The notes beneath the pieces are model-generated. The model made no database searches and was not told the DNA's origin. It worked only from the letters and a program-made list of their open reading frames with translations. DNA of 23,737 nt from an uncultured Lachnospiraceae bacterium (lineage in GTDB: Bacteria; Bacillota; Clostridia; Lachnospirales; Lachnospiraceae), in assembly GCA_910586275.1 (NCBI GenBank), contig CAJUIM010000048.1, positions 1 to 23,737 on the forward strand, in the 5' to 3' direction. Positions 16,063-23,567 of this stretch are shown here, piece by piece. Made by a program: the position numbers and the translations under genes. Every line of letters begins with the position of its first letter. Position 1 is the stretch's first letter.

Positions 16063-17106
16063 TCAGCCGGCAACAACCGTATTCTTTCCGTTCTTTTTCC
16101 CATGGTACATCCGTTCGTCTGCAAGATTTACCAATGCCGTGAAATCGGTATCTTCCTCGGCGAAACTGAGGCCGAAGGTGGCTGTTATGCGGAAGTCATG
16201 ATTCAAATAACGGAAATGGTAAGAAGCAATGGCCTTTCGGAGGTTTTGGATCTGCCCCAAGGCCTCCTCGGGGGTCAGGCCATATAAAAGCAGCACAAAT
16301 TCTTCTCCGCCCCAGCGCGCAATGTCTGTCCGGGAAGGAGATACGGTCTGCATAATTGTGGCGAGAGTAAATAAGACATAATCGCCGCAGGAATGTCCGT
16401 AGGTGTCGTTGACTTTCTTGAAGTCATCCACATCTACCATGGCTAAAGCTATGGTATCGGAAGCCTGCCGTGCTTCGGTAAATTTTTCCAGCAGGTAGCT
16501 GCGTGTATATAAGTGCGTCAGGCTGTCATGGTGCAGCAGCGTCTGAAGATTCTCATTCTGTTCCATAAGTTCCTGTTTCATGAATACGGAAGAGAGGTTG
16601 GAAATAAGCGCGGCATAAATAATGACTCCGAAGCAGGCGGCTGCATTGAAGAGATAGACGAAATCAGTGGCAGCGCCGGCAGGCAGAAGATGCAGCGGCG
16701 GGTGGGAATCGCAGAAGAGTTTCAGCGCAATAAATGTAAGCAGTTCCCCCAGCGAGAAGAAATAAGGGACATACATATTTTTATAAGGACAGATATATAC
16801 AAGGGAACAAAGGGCAATCAGGTAAAAAGAATATCCCGCGGCCCATCCTACAAAAACAGTGGTGAAGGACGCAAAAAAGGCGACTTCAATGTGGACTAAC
16901 GCTACAATCAGCCGGTAGCGGGCAGGGGACAAAGTGATTTTTATGACGGCATAAAAAAGGATACTGAACAGATTATAGAACAGCATGGGATATATATGCA
17001 GCACTGCAAATGTGAATGCAATGATGATATGGGCGGCTAAACATAGGTAAACAGCCTGTACATATACATTATGGACACTGTTTTTCGTTTGTTTTTTCGC
17101 TTTCAT
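16063..17106 (-). CDS. Membrane-bound diguanylate cyclase (GGDEF domain)
   Basis: This encodes a 347-residue protein with about six N-terminal hydrophobic segments (about 15-185), a short linker and a GGDEF domain that makes cyclic di-GMP from two GTP. The active-site signature is GGEEF at 266-270 in RWGGEEF, preceded by VDVDDFKKVNDTYGHSCGD. The family DxLTxLxNR entry motif appears as DSLTHLYTR, with Thr for Asn. The inhibitory RxxD site is not at its usual place, where the sequence reads SRTDIARW, so product feedback may be weak. AAAGGA (17123-17118) lies 11 nt upstream of the ATG. A TATAAT on this strand (17147-17142) has a poor -35. The gene converges on the receptor gene with a gap of only 4 bp and is divergent from a second GGDEF gene. 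Confidence 0.93.
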   Translation of the reverse strand: MKAKKQTKNSVHNVYVQAVYLCLAAHIIIAFTFAVLHIYPMLFYNLFSILFYAVIKITLSPARYRLIVALVHIEVAFFASFTTVFVGWAAGYSFYLIALCSLVYICPYKNMYVPYFFSLGELLTFIALKLFCDSHPPLHLLPAGAATDFVYLFNAAACFGVIIYAALISNLSSVFMKQELMEQNENLQTLLHHDSLTHLYTRSYLLEKFTEARQASDTIALAMVDVDDFKKVNDTYGHSCGDYVLFTLATIMQTVSPSRTDIARWGGEEFVLLLYGLTPEEALGQIQNLRKAIASYHFRYLNHDFRITATFGLSFAEEDTDFTALVNLADERMYHGKKNGKNTVVAG

Positions 17107-17224
17107 ATAGTATGCAGTCCTTTCCGTATCTAATTTCTACCATTATACTATATATTTGCGGAAAATAAAATATATTTTCAGTTTTCTTATAATGTTTCCG
17201 GTCATGTTCCGGCGGGAATAAAAG

Positions 17225-17253
17225 TTGATAATTGACAGAGGATAAGATATAAT
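17225..17253 (+). promoter_or_regulatory. Strong sigma-A promoter of the second GGDEF gene
   Basis: TTGATA at 17225-17230, a 17-bp spacer and a perfect TATAAT at 17248-17253 match eleven of twelve consensus positions. A TTGACA at 17232-17237 is closer to consensus but leaves only 10 bp to this -10 box. Confidence 0.8.
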
Positions 17254-17279
17254 GAGTTCATAAGACGGGGCAGCAGATA

Positions 17280-17307
17280 GGGCCGTAGGGGGAAGGCGGT
17301 ACGGCCC
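17280..17307 (+). promoter_or_regulatory. GC-rich leader hairpin adjoining the Shine-Dalgarno
   Basis: GGGCCGTA (17280-17287) pairs perfectly with TACGGCCC (17300-17307) around a 12-nt purine-rich loop. The stem ends immediately before the G-run 17308-17313 that serves as the ribosome binding site of the GGDEF gene at 17319, so folding could affect ribosome access. Confidence 0.5.
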
Positions 17308-17318
17308 GGGGGGTTGAA

Positions 17319-18404
17319 ATGTTTTCTAAATTAAGGGATCTTATATTTCAGGACGTGAAGAATGAAAATGAAACGAAGAAAGTTTCGGTGATACTCAGAC
17401 TGAATGCCATTATAATGTGCATTTATTTTTTATGCCTTTTCTGCACTTTTTTCGTGACAGGGGATTTGCAGCTGGTATTTTGGTGCATCCCTTGTTTCTG
17501 TGCGTTTGCGGCGGCATTCTGTACTACATATCTGAATAAGACGGGGATGGCAGTCATTGTTTCCCATGTAATCATGGTATGCTGGGTCATTGGGTTTGTG
17601 GTGATATTCGGATGGGACTGCGGGGCACAGCATTTTATATTTGTGCTGTTAGCCTTATGCTTCACAGTGTATTATGAGAATATGGCGTGGAAAGTGGCAA
17701 TTGGCATGTCGTCCTGTGCTCTGCGGCTTATTCTTTATGCATATACTAGGTTATATGAGCCGAACTGCATCTTGGATGCCGGCTCCGGGGGGATATTTCA
17801 GCTGGTGAATACCGTTTTCATTTTTGTGGATCTGTCGGTGATTTTGATGGTGTTTACGGGAGATTCCCAGGAAATGGAGCGGAAACTCATACAGTATAAT
17901 GAAAAGCTGCATATGCTGGCATCCGTTGACCCGCTGACGGGGCTGCTGAACCGGCGCAGCATGAATGAATATTTGGAAAAGGTGTCCGCAGATTATGAAA
18001 AGAAGAAGATAGAATGCGTTTCCGTGGCAATCGGAGATATTGACTTTTTTAAGCAGGTGAACGATACTTACGGGCATGAGTGCGGAGATGCCGTGCTGAA
18101 AAGCGTTGCTGCCTTATTTAAGGAAGAATTAGGAAAATACGGGGCAATCAGCCGCTGGGGCGGCGAGGAGTTTCTGTTTGCTTTCAGCAATGTGAACGGG
18201 GATCAGGCACTGGTCTTATTGGAGGAACTGAGAGGGAAACTGAAGAAAATGGCCATACCCTACGGCGATGAGGAAGTGAAGGTGACAATGACATTCGGAC
18301 TGAGTGAGCTGGACTTTCAGAAAGGGTTTGAGACTTCTGTCAATGAGGCGGACAGAAAGCTGTATAAAGGAAAAGGGGACGGAAGGGACAGGATTGTATA
18401 TTAG
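17319..18404 (+). CDS. Membrane-bound diguanylate cyclase (GGDEF domain)
   Basis: This encodes a 361-residue protein with about six N-terminal hydrophobic segments (about 25-190) and a C-terminal GGDEF domain predicted to make cyclic di-GMP. Key blocks are DPLTGLLNRRSMNEYL, IGDIDFFKQVNDTYGHECGD and the active site GGEEF at 281-285 in RWGGEEF. All expected metal- and substrate-binding residues seem present, so it should be active. The RxxD inhibitory site is absent; the corresponding stretch reads LGKYGAISRW. The overall plan is that of the divergent neighbour at 16063-17106 (short N-terminus, six spans, GGDEF), but the sensor parts are clearly different in sequence. The start is the ATG right after a G-rich ribosome binding site, with a strong promoter upstream. 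No terminator separates it from the zinc-ribbon gene 53 bp downstream. Confidence 0.94.
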   Translation: MFSKLRDLIFQDVKNENETKKVSVILRLNAIIMCIYFLCLFCTFFVTGDLQLVFWCIPCFCAFAAAFCTTYLNKTGMAVIVSHVIMVCWVIGFVVIFGWDCGAQHFIFVLLALCFTVYYENMAWKVAIGMSSCALRLILYAYTRLYEPNCILDAGSGGIFQLVNTVFIFVDLSVILMVFTGDSQEMERKLIQYNEKLHMLASVDPLTGLLNRRSMNEYLEKVSADYEKKKIECVSVAIGDIDFFKQVNDTYGHECGDAVLKSVAALFKEELGKYGAISRWGGEEFLFAFSNVNGDQALVLLEELRGKLKKMAIPYGDEEVKVTMTFGLSELDFQKGFETSVNEADRKLYKGKGDGRDRIVY

Positions 18405-18457
18405 TGTATGCTTTAAAATTCATTCCTGCCAGACAGTAAGCGGAAGGGAAGAGAGAA

Positions 18458-19441
18458 ATGTTATTTAGGTGCAGAAACTGCGGCGGGAATGTGGTGTACA
18501 GCCCGGAGCACAATAAAATGTTCTGTCCTCATTGCGACGGGACAGACAGCGAGGAAAAGGCGGTCAGCACGGCAAAAGAGGAATGTATCAACTGCGGGGC
18601 GGCGCTGGAGATTGGGAAATATAATTCTACCTGTAAGTGTGAATACTGCGGAAGCTATATGATATTGGACGGGCGGGTGGACGGAACATACAGGCCACGG
18701 CTGATTCTGCCTTTTAAAATCGGGAAGAAGAATGTGGTGGAGAGAATGAGGCAGGAATTTAAAAGCAGGGTTTTTACGCCGGACAGTTTTCTTTCCGAAG
18801 CCACTCTGGAGGAAATGAAAGGGATTTATGTCCCGTTCTGGCTGTATGATTATGAGGCAAAGTGCGACTATGCAGGGACCGGCACAAAAATACGGGTATG
18901 GGTCAGCGGAGACACGGAGTATACGGAAACCTCCTATTACCATGTGGAGCGGAATATGGATATCGATTTCAGCCGGATACCGGTGGACGCTTCCATAGAG
19001 ATGGCGGACGATAAAATGGATCTGATGGAGCCCTTCGGTTATGAGCAGCTGGAGGCATTTAAGGAAGAGTATCTGTCCGGTTTTTACGGGGAAATCTATA
19101 ATATGGAAGCAGGGGAACTGGAAAAGCGGGCAGAGGGGAAGGCCGGCGAGGCGGCGGAAGTCTTGCTTGGCCAGTCCGTTGCCGGCTATGCAACGCTGAT
19201 GCAGGATCGGAAGACGATAGATTTCCGGCAGGGCGGGGCATGTTATGCACTGCTTCCGGTATGGAGATATCTGTATAAGTACAAAGATATAGTGTATGAA
19301 TTCTATGTAAACGGGCAGACAGGAAAGATTGTGGGCGAGACGCCGGTATCCCGGAAGAAAGTGCTGGCTTATGGGGGAACGGTTTTCGGGCTGTTCTGGC
19401 TGGCGTTATTTTTCCTGCTCCATATCGTGGAACTGGTTTAG
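18458..19441 (+). CDS. Double zinc-ribbon protein with C-terminal membrane anchor
   Basis: This encodes a 327-residue protein starting with two zinc-ribbon-like units: Cys5/Cys8 with Cys23/Cys26, then Cys43/Cys46 with Cys61/Cys64 (Cys59 is an alternative ligand). A soluble middle region follows, including YRPRLILPFKIGK and GIYVPFWLYDYEAKC, then a probable membrane segment at about 302-325. Such proteins are commonly annotated as TFIIB-type zinc-ribbon proteins, a fold label rather than a function; the membrane anchor argues against a transcription role. GGAAGGGAAGAG upstream gives a good ribosome binding site. The TPM-domain gene follows after 36 bp in the same direction, so the two are probably co-expressed and may work together. 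The biochemical role is unknown. Confidence 0.82.
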   Translation: MLFRCRNCGGNVVYSPEHNKMFCPHCDGTDSEEKAVSTAKEECINCGAALEIGKYNSTCKCEYCGSYMILDGRVDGTYRPRLILPFKIGKKNVVERMRQEFKSRVFTPDSFLSEATLEEMKGIYVPFWLYDYEAKCDYAGTGTKIRVWVSGDTEYTETSYYHVERNMDIDFSRIPVDASIEMADDKMDLMEPFGYEQLEAFKEEYLSGFYGEIYNMEAGELEKRAEGKAGEAAEVLLGQSVAGYATLMQDRKTIDFRQGGACYALLPVWRYLYKYKDIVYEFYVNGQTGKIVGETPVSRKKVLAYGGTVFGLFWLALFFLLHIVELV

Positions 19442-19477
19442 AAGACAATTGTTTAAGGACGGCAGGCGGAGGGCGTA

Positions 19478-20359
19478 ATGAGGCAGTATGTGCATTATTT
19501 CAGATGGTATTTTATGATTGTGGGAGTGTTGGCGGCAGTATATGGCGGAATCTTGCTGATGCATGGAAGCTCGGATGCAGGGGAACGGACCAATGCGGAA
19601 TGTCTGACGGAGGAACGGGTCTTTGATTATGGGGAGGTTCTGTCGGAAAAGGAAGAGAATAAGCTGAGGGAACTGATTGCCAAAAGAGAACGGCAGACCG
19701 GCTGCGACATAGTTCTTGTCACTTTGGACGAATCTTTGGAGGAATATGCAAGAGAACGGGAGGGGAACGTGCCCTATAAAGAATTTGTAAGGGTATTTGC
19801 AGAGGAATTTTATGACGGAAACAAGTTCGGCTATGACGGGCCGATAGGGGACGGCGTGCTGTTGGTGGACAATTGGCATAGGGAGGCGGACGGTAATGTG
19901 TATACTTGGCTTTGTGCGGCAGGGAAAGCGGACCGGAAGTATGATCTGGCTTTAATGAACCATCTTCTGGACAATGTTTACCGCTCCGTGGAATATAGTC
20001 CCTACCAAGCTTACCGTACATATATCAATGAGTTTTATCATGACATGACAGGCAGCGGCGCCAACCGGGCTTATATTGCAGGAATCGGCATTATCCCTTT
20101 GGCGGCGGCTCTGGCGGCCATGCTTATCTTTACGGCGGTTCACTGGAAAAGCGGGAAGGGAAAGAAGACGGTCCATGCAGGCACTTATGTGGACGGGGGA
20201 CAACCGCGCATGAACAGGCAGGAAGATATTCTTGTCAATAAAGTAGTGACAAAGAGAAAAATCCAGACAAAAACCGACGGCGGAGGGGGAGGCCGCAGCG
20301 GCGGCAGCGGAAGCCACAGCCATGGCGGACACCACGGCGGAGCCGGGCATCATAGATAA
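19478..20359 (+). CDS. TPM-domain membrane protein with His/Gly-rich tail
   Basis: This encodes a 293-residue protein with an N-terminal membrane segment (about 10-30), an outer TPM domain (about 45-190) beginning ERVFDYGEVLSEKEENKL, a second membrane segment (about 196-220) and a basic C-terminal part. The last 28 residues are almost only Gly, Ser and His, with six histidines in SHSHGGHHGGAGHHR. TPM domains occur in YgcG-like proteins and in the photosystem II repair protein TLP18.3/Psb32, with reported phosphatase activity; the bacterial role is unclear. Gly-rich tails are common in this family, but the high His content is unusual and suggests metal binding. GGAGGG at 19468-19473 serves as the ribosome binding site. 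The gene is 36 bp after the zinc-ribbon gene and ends at a bidirectional terminator. Confidence 0.85.
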   Translation: MRQYVHYFRWYFMIVGVLAAVYGGILLMHGSSDAGERTNAECLTEERVFDYGEVLSEKEENKLRELIAKRERQTGCDIVLVTLDESLEEYAREREGNVPYKEFVRVFAEEFYDGNKFGYDGPIGDGVLLVDNWHREADGNVYTWLCAAGKADRKYDLALMNHLLDNVYRSVEYSPYQAYRTYINEFYHDMTGSGANRAYIAGIGIIPLAAALAAMLIFTAVHWKSGKGKKTVHAGTYVDGGQPRMNRQEDILVNKVVTKRKIQTKTDGGGGGRSGGSGSHSHGGHHGGAGHHR

Positions 20360-20385
20360 AGAAACAGATGCGATAGTCTGCATAT

Positions 20386-20422
20386 AAAAAACAACCCATA
20401 AGACGGTATGGGTTGTTTTTTT
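20386..20422. terminator. Bidirectional terminator between the TPM gene and rpsT
   Basis: A 15-bp perfect stem, AAAAAACAACCCATA (20386-20400) with its complement (20407-20421), has a 6-nt loop and A- and T-runs on either side, so it can stop transcripts from both directions. A second, imperfect hairpin (GGAACA 20436-20441 with TGTTCC 20468-20473) lies between it and the rpsT stop. Confidence 0.9.
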
Positions 20423-20491
20423 AGGATGTACCCTCGGAACAAGTCTGTCCGGGAATAGCCGCAGATATGTTCCGTTATCTATATCAAAAAA

Positions 20492-20755
20492 TTAAGCCAT
20501 TTTATTGACAGCCTGTGCAAGACGGGATACTTTTCTGGAGGCAGTATTCTTATGATATACGCCCTTAGTGGCAGCTTTGTGGATTGCCGAAGTAGCAGCC
20601 GTTAATGCAGTGGAAGCAGCCGCTTTATCATTTGCATTAATAGCGGTATTCACTTTTTTGATAGCTGTTTTAACGCCTGATTTAATTGATTTGTTCCTGT
20701 CTGCCCTTTTTTGGTTTACCAGAATCCTTTTTTTTGCAGATTTGATGTTAGCCAA
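20492..20755 (-). CDS. rpsT: 30S ribosomal protein S20
   Basis: This encodes the 87-residue small, basic ribosomal protein that binds 16S rRNA early in 30S assembly. The start MANIKSAKKRILVNQKRADR and the Lys/Ala-rich helical remainder are typical, and the length is standard. The start codon is TTG (20755-20753), fixed by homology at the N-terminus and by a strong AGGAGGTG at 20771-20764. Upstream on the same strand are a near-consensus promoter and a leader of about 85 nt with a hairpin. The gene is divergent from gpr, as in Bacillus subtilis, so the local gene order is conserved. A TTG start is also characteristic of Escherichia coli rpsT, where it is linked to autogenous control. Confidence 0.98.
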   Translation of the reverse strand: MANIKSAKKRILVNQKRADRNKSIKSGVKTAIKKVNTAINANDKAAASTALTAATSAIHKAATKGVYHKNTASRKVSRLAQAVNKMA

Positions 20756-20802
20756 GACCTACACCTCCTATTATTCTCTTGTTAATATTTTCCTTCAGTG
20801 TT

Positions 20803-20832
20803 CCGTTAAGCCGGACACGGACGTTTTAACGG
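20803..20832 (-). promoter_or_regulatory. Hairpin in the rpsT leader
   Basis: On the transcribed strand CCGTTAA (20832-20826) pairs with TTAACGG (20809-20803) around a 16-nt interior that itself contains complementary CCG/CGG triplets. It lies between the rpsT promoter and its ribosome binding site and could be an S20-binding element, although this is not shown. Confidence 0.45.
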
Positions 20833-20847
20833 CAGCACACGCATATA

Positions 20848-20876
20848 ATTGTAGAATAAGACCCAGCGTATGTCAA
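20848..20876 (-). promoter_or_regulatory. Strong sigma-A promoter of rpsT
   Basis: On the minus strand a perfect TTGACA (20876-20871) and TACAAT (20853-20848) are separated by 17 bp, matching eleven of twelve consensus positions, as expected for a ribosomal protein gene. Confidence 0.88.
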
Positions 20877-21037
20877 TACATATTTTATTTATTTCTGTAA
20901 AAAATAGTAGGAGTTATTTATAGAAGAAACAGGGATGAAACTGTGCATCCCGCGGAAACGAATGGGGCCGGCAATATTTTGGCACAAAGATTTATACTTG
21001 CATAGATTAAACAAAGAAAAGGTTTGGGAGTGGACAG

Positions 21038-21904
21038 ATGAGTTGTTTTCGGGTAAGGACGGATTTGGCTCTAGAGGCCAGAGAAGGCATAGGAGAGGCG
21101 GAAGGAGAAATCCATGGCGTCAGCGTGGAGGAGAGTTACGACGAGGAACATGAAATCCGTGTGACGAGAGTGGTGATAGAGACGAAGAACGGCGCAAAGG
21201 CCATGGGGAAGCCTATGGGGGTGTACATTACGTTGGAAGCGCCAGCCATGATAGAGCCGGAGGAGGATTATCATCAGGAAATTTCCGCGGCTTTGGCGGA
21301 GCAGCTAAAAAGCATTATTCCGGATGTGGATAAAGAACAGTCCATATTGGTAGTGGGGCTGGGCAACCGGGATGTGACTGCGGACGCACTGGGTCCCCAT
21401 GTGGCGGATAATCTGTTTGTGACAAGGCATGTGGTGAAGGAATACGGAAAAGCGGCCTATAATAAGTCGCGGATGCATATGGTGAGCAGCATAGTGCCGG
21501 GAGTCATGGCGAAGACGGGGATGGAAAGCGCGGAGATTATCCGGGGCGTAGTGGAACAGACGAAGCCGGATGCGGTGATTGTAGTGGATGCGTTGGCGGC
21601 CCGCAGCACAAAACGGCTGAACAGGACGATACAGATTACCAATACGGGAATCCATCCGGGGTCCGGGGTGGGAAACCACAGAAATGCCCTGACGGAGGAA
21701 AGCCTGGAGGTGCCGGTTATAGCCATAGGGGTTCCCACGGTGGTGGATGCAGCGACGATCGTAAACGATGCCACGGCCGGGCAGATGCCGGGGAACCTTA
21801 CGGAACTGAACAATATGTATGTGACAAGCAAGGATGTGGATTATCAGATCAAACAGATCAGCCACATTATCTGTGACGCAATCAATGATGCGTTGGAATT
21901 ATAG
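21038..21904 (+). CDS. gpr: Germination protease GPR (SASP endopeptidase, A25 family)
   Basis: This encodes a 288-residue protease that degrades small acid-soluble spore proteins at germination, freeing DNA and supplying amino acids. The N-terminal RTDLALEA matches the site where the zymogen cuts itself after Asp (Asp9 here). The proposed catalytic aspartates are Asp116 in ADALGPHVADNL and Asp184 in VVDALAARS, and the long signature IHPGSGVGNHRNAL is present. Compared with the Bacillus enzyme of about 370 residues, the propeptide is about 9 instead of 15 residues and a stretch of some 60-70 residues before the C-terminal helix is missing; the final MYVTSKDVDYQIKQISHII block is retained. GGGAGTGG upstream supports the ATG. 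I found no convincing forespore promoter in the 160-bp gap to the rpsT promoter. spoIIP follows, as in Bacillus. Confidence 0.97.
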   Translation: MSCFRVRTDLALEAREGIGEAEGEIHGVSVEESYDEEHEIRVTRVVIETKNGAKAMGKPMGVYITLEAPAMIEPEEDYHQEISAALAEQLKSIIPDVDKEQSILVVGLGNRDVTADALGPHVADNLFVTRHVVKEYGKAAYNKSRMHMVSSIVPGVMAKTGMESAEIIRGVVEQTKPDAVIVVDALAARSTKRLNRTIQITNTGIHPGSGVGNHRNALTEESLEVPVIAIGVPTVVDAATIVNDATAGQMPGNLTELNNMYVTSKDVDYQIKQISHIICDAINDALEL

Positions 21905-21924
21905 GGATACATCCGGCATATAAT
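21896..21924 (+). promoter_or_regulatory. Sigma-E-type promoter of spoIIP
   Basis: GAATTAT at 21896-21902 (five of seven against KMATATT) and CATATAAT at 21917-21924 (seven of eight against CATACAMT) are separated by 14 bp, the spacing typical of sigma-E. The -35 overlaps the gpr stop codon. Sigma-E control is what is known for spoIIP in Bacillus. Confidence 0.55.
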
Positions 21925-22036
21925 TGGTTAGGGCGTGTTTGCAGATTCATTCCCGCAATGTTCGGGCACATATAAAGGCATGACTGATATTTCATTGTGC
22001 AATTTTATCTGTGTCTATGATAAAGGGGTGAGGCGG

Positions 22037-23431
22037 TTGTATTCCGGGAACGGCGGGAGAAGAGAGCGTATAAAACGGAAATTCATACGGTTTGGCATAT
22101 TGCTTCTGGTGGGGGCGGCTTTATTCTGTGCAATAGCGGCAGCTTTGCGCAGGGACGGAAAGAAGGAACGGGAAGGTTTTGGGAAAAAGGCAGTGTTATG
22201 GGTTCAGGAAGAGATAAAAAGGACATACCTGCCTGTTTTTGCTTTTGTGGAAGGAGAGACAGGCAGACCGGAGAATCCGCCGGATTTTTTCAGGGAATTG
22301 GCGCTTTCCGTTCTGCCGCTGTATCAGTATAAGGAAGAGCAGGACAAGGAGGGAATCCGTACGGAGGACGAAGATACTTATGATCTGCTTATCCGCAGGG
22401 AGGGAATGGACGAGGAGTATAAGGAAGTGGAAGAGGACGGCCTGGAATACGAGGACGATGCGCTGCATATTGACGGCGACTTACAGAATGCCATGCTGAA
22501 GGAAAACAGCTTACATAACGAAACGGACGGGGAGACTGAGCAGGAAGAGGAAAAGGCACAGCAGGAACCGGCGGAAGAGGAACGGAATGAAGAGGGCGGA
22601 TTCCGGAAAGCGGAGAGTAAGAGTTATGAATATAATTGGGACGAAGTGAGGGAATATGAGGATATTGTGTCCGCCTTTTATGCCATTGACAATACCACAA
22701 GCATTACGGACGCACAGCTGAATCTGGAGAATCTGCTGGGGCGGGATATGGGAATGGAAAAGGGCGGCGAGGAGCCGCAGATTTTAATTTACCATACGCA
22801 TTCGCAAGAGGCTTTTGCGGATTCGGTGCCGGGGGATGCATCCACTACCATCATGGGGGCGGGAGAGCATCTGGCGCAGATTCTTCGGGAGCGGTATGGT
22901 TTTCAGGTGATGCATCATACGGGAGAGTATGACGTGACGGCCAGGGACTATGCCTATTCCAATTCTCTTCCGGCAATCGAGCAGATATTGGCGGAGAATC
23001 CGTCCATAGAGGTAGTCATCGATCTGCACCGGGATGCCGTGCCGGAAGGGAAGAAACTGATGGTGGAACTGCAGGGAAAGCCTACGGCACAGTTCATGTT
23101 CTTCAACGGGCTGAGCAGGACGAGGCAGAAAGGGGATATTGATTATCTTCCGAATCCTTATGTCAATGACAATCTGGCATTTTCCTTTCAGGCGCAGGTG
23201 GCGTGCAATGAATATTATCCGGGGCTGGCAAGGCGCATCTATTTAAAGGCTTACCGGTATAACATGCATTTACGGGCAAAATGCATGCTGATAGAACTGG
23301 GGGCACAGACGAATACGGTGGAAGAGATTATGAATGCCTGCGAGCCGCTGGCACATGTGCTGGCGAAAGTGCTGAGCGGTGAGACGGGAGACATGGCAAG
23401 GGATGCCGCGGGAGTGGAGATTTTGGAATAG
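22037..23431 (+). CDS. spoIIP: Stage II sporulation protein P
   Basis: This encodes a 464-residue membrane-anchored peptidoglycan hydrolase that works with SpoIID and SpoIIM to thin septal peptidoglycan and drive engulfment. It has an N-terminal membrane segment (about 17-37), a long acidic Glu-rich linker (up to about 205) and the SpoIIP amidase/endopeptidase domain. That domain shows IYHTHSQEAF with His253, His255 and Glu258, DLHRDA with His331, and a C-terminal block LIELGAQTNTVEEI. A TTG at 22037 is chosen because AAAGGGG at 22022-22028 is 8 nt upstream; in-frame GTG codons at 21935 and 22028 and an ATG at 21980 lack a suitably spaced site, and 21935 lies at the predicted transcript start. 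The linker makes it longer than the Bacillus protein of about 400 residues. Confidence 0.94.
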   Translation: MYSGNGGRRERIKRKFIRFGILLLVGAALFCAIAAALRRDGKKEREGFGKKAVLWVQEEIKRTYLPVFAFVEGETGRPENPPDFFRELALSVLPLYQYKEEQDKEGIRTEDEDTYDLLIRREGMDEEYKEVEEDGLEYEDDALHIDGDLQNAMLKENSLHNETDGETEQEEEKAQQEPAEEERNEEGGFRKAESKSYEYNWDEVREYEDIVSAFYAIDNTTSITDAQLNLENLLGRDMGMEKGGEEPQILIYHTHSQEAFADSVPGDASTTIMGAGEHLAQILRERYGFQVMHHTGEYDVTARDYAYSNSLPAIEQILAENPSIEVVIDLHRDAVPEGKKLMVELQGKPTAQFMFFNGLSRTRQKGDIDYLPNPYVNDNLAFSFQAQVACNEYYPGLARRIYLKAYRYNMHLRAKCMLIELGAQTNTVEEIMNACEPLAHVLAKVLSGETGDMARDAAGVEILE

Positions 23432-23459
23432 TTTGGAGGAAAGAGATGACGAGACATGT

Positions 23460-23497
23460 AAAAAGTTCGCCTTACCGGCTGGTAAGGCGAACTTTTT
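23460..23497 (+). terminator. Intrinsic terminator of spoIIP
   Basis: A perfect 17-bp stem runs from AAAAAGTTCGCCTTACC (23460-23476) to its complement (23481-23497) with a GGCT loop; the T-run ends the stem. It starts 28 bp after the spoIIP stop. Confidence 0.93.
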
Positions 23498-23567
23498 CTG
23501 ATTTTTCAGCTGCACTCTGAAGTATCATATCATGAATCCTTCTTTCTTTCAATCATTTTGTGGTTTC

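Noticed and set aside
17232..17253. A perfect TTGACA followed by TATAAT upstream of the second GGDEF gene
   Set aside because: The spacer is only 10 bp; TTGATA at 17225 has the correct 17-bp spacing to the same -10 box.
17254..17318. Possible c-di-GMP riboswitch ahead of the cyclase gene
   Set aside because: The leader is too short and lacks the conserved core of the known class I or II riboswitches; only one simple hairpin is present.
20935..21153. A 72-codon frame upstream of and overlapping gpr
   Set aside because: It overlaps the gpr N-terminus in another frame, is Arg/Gly-rich at the end and has no motif.
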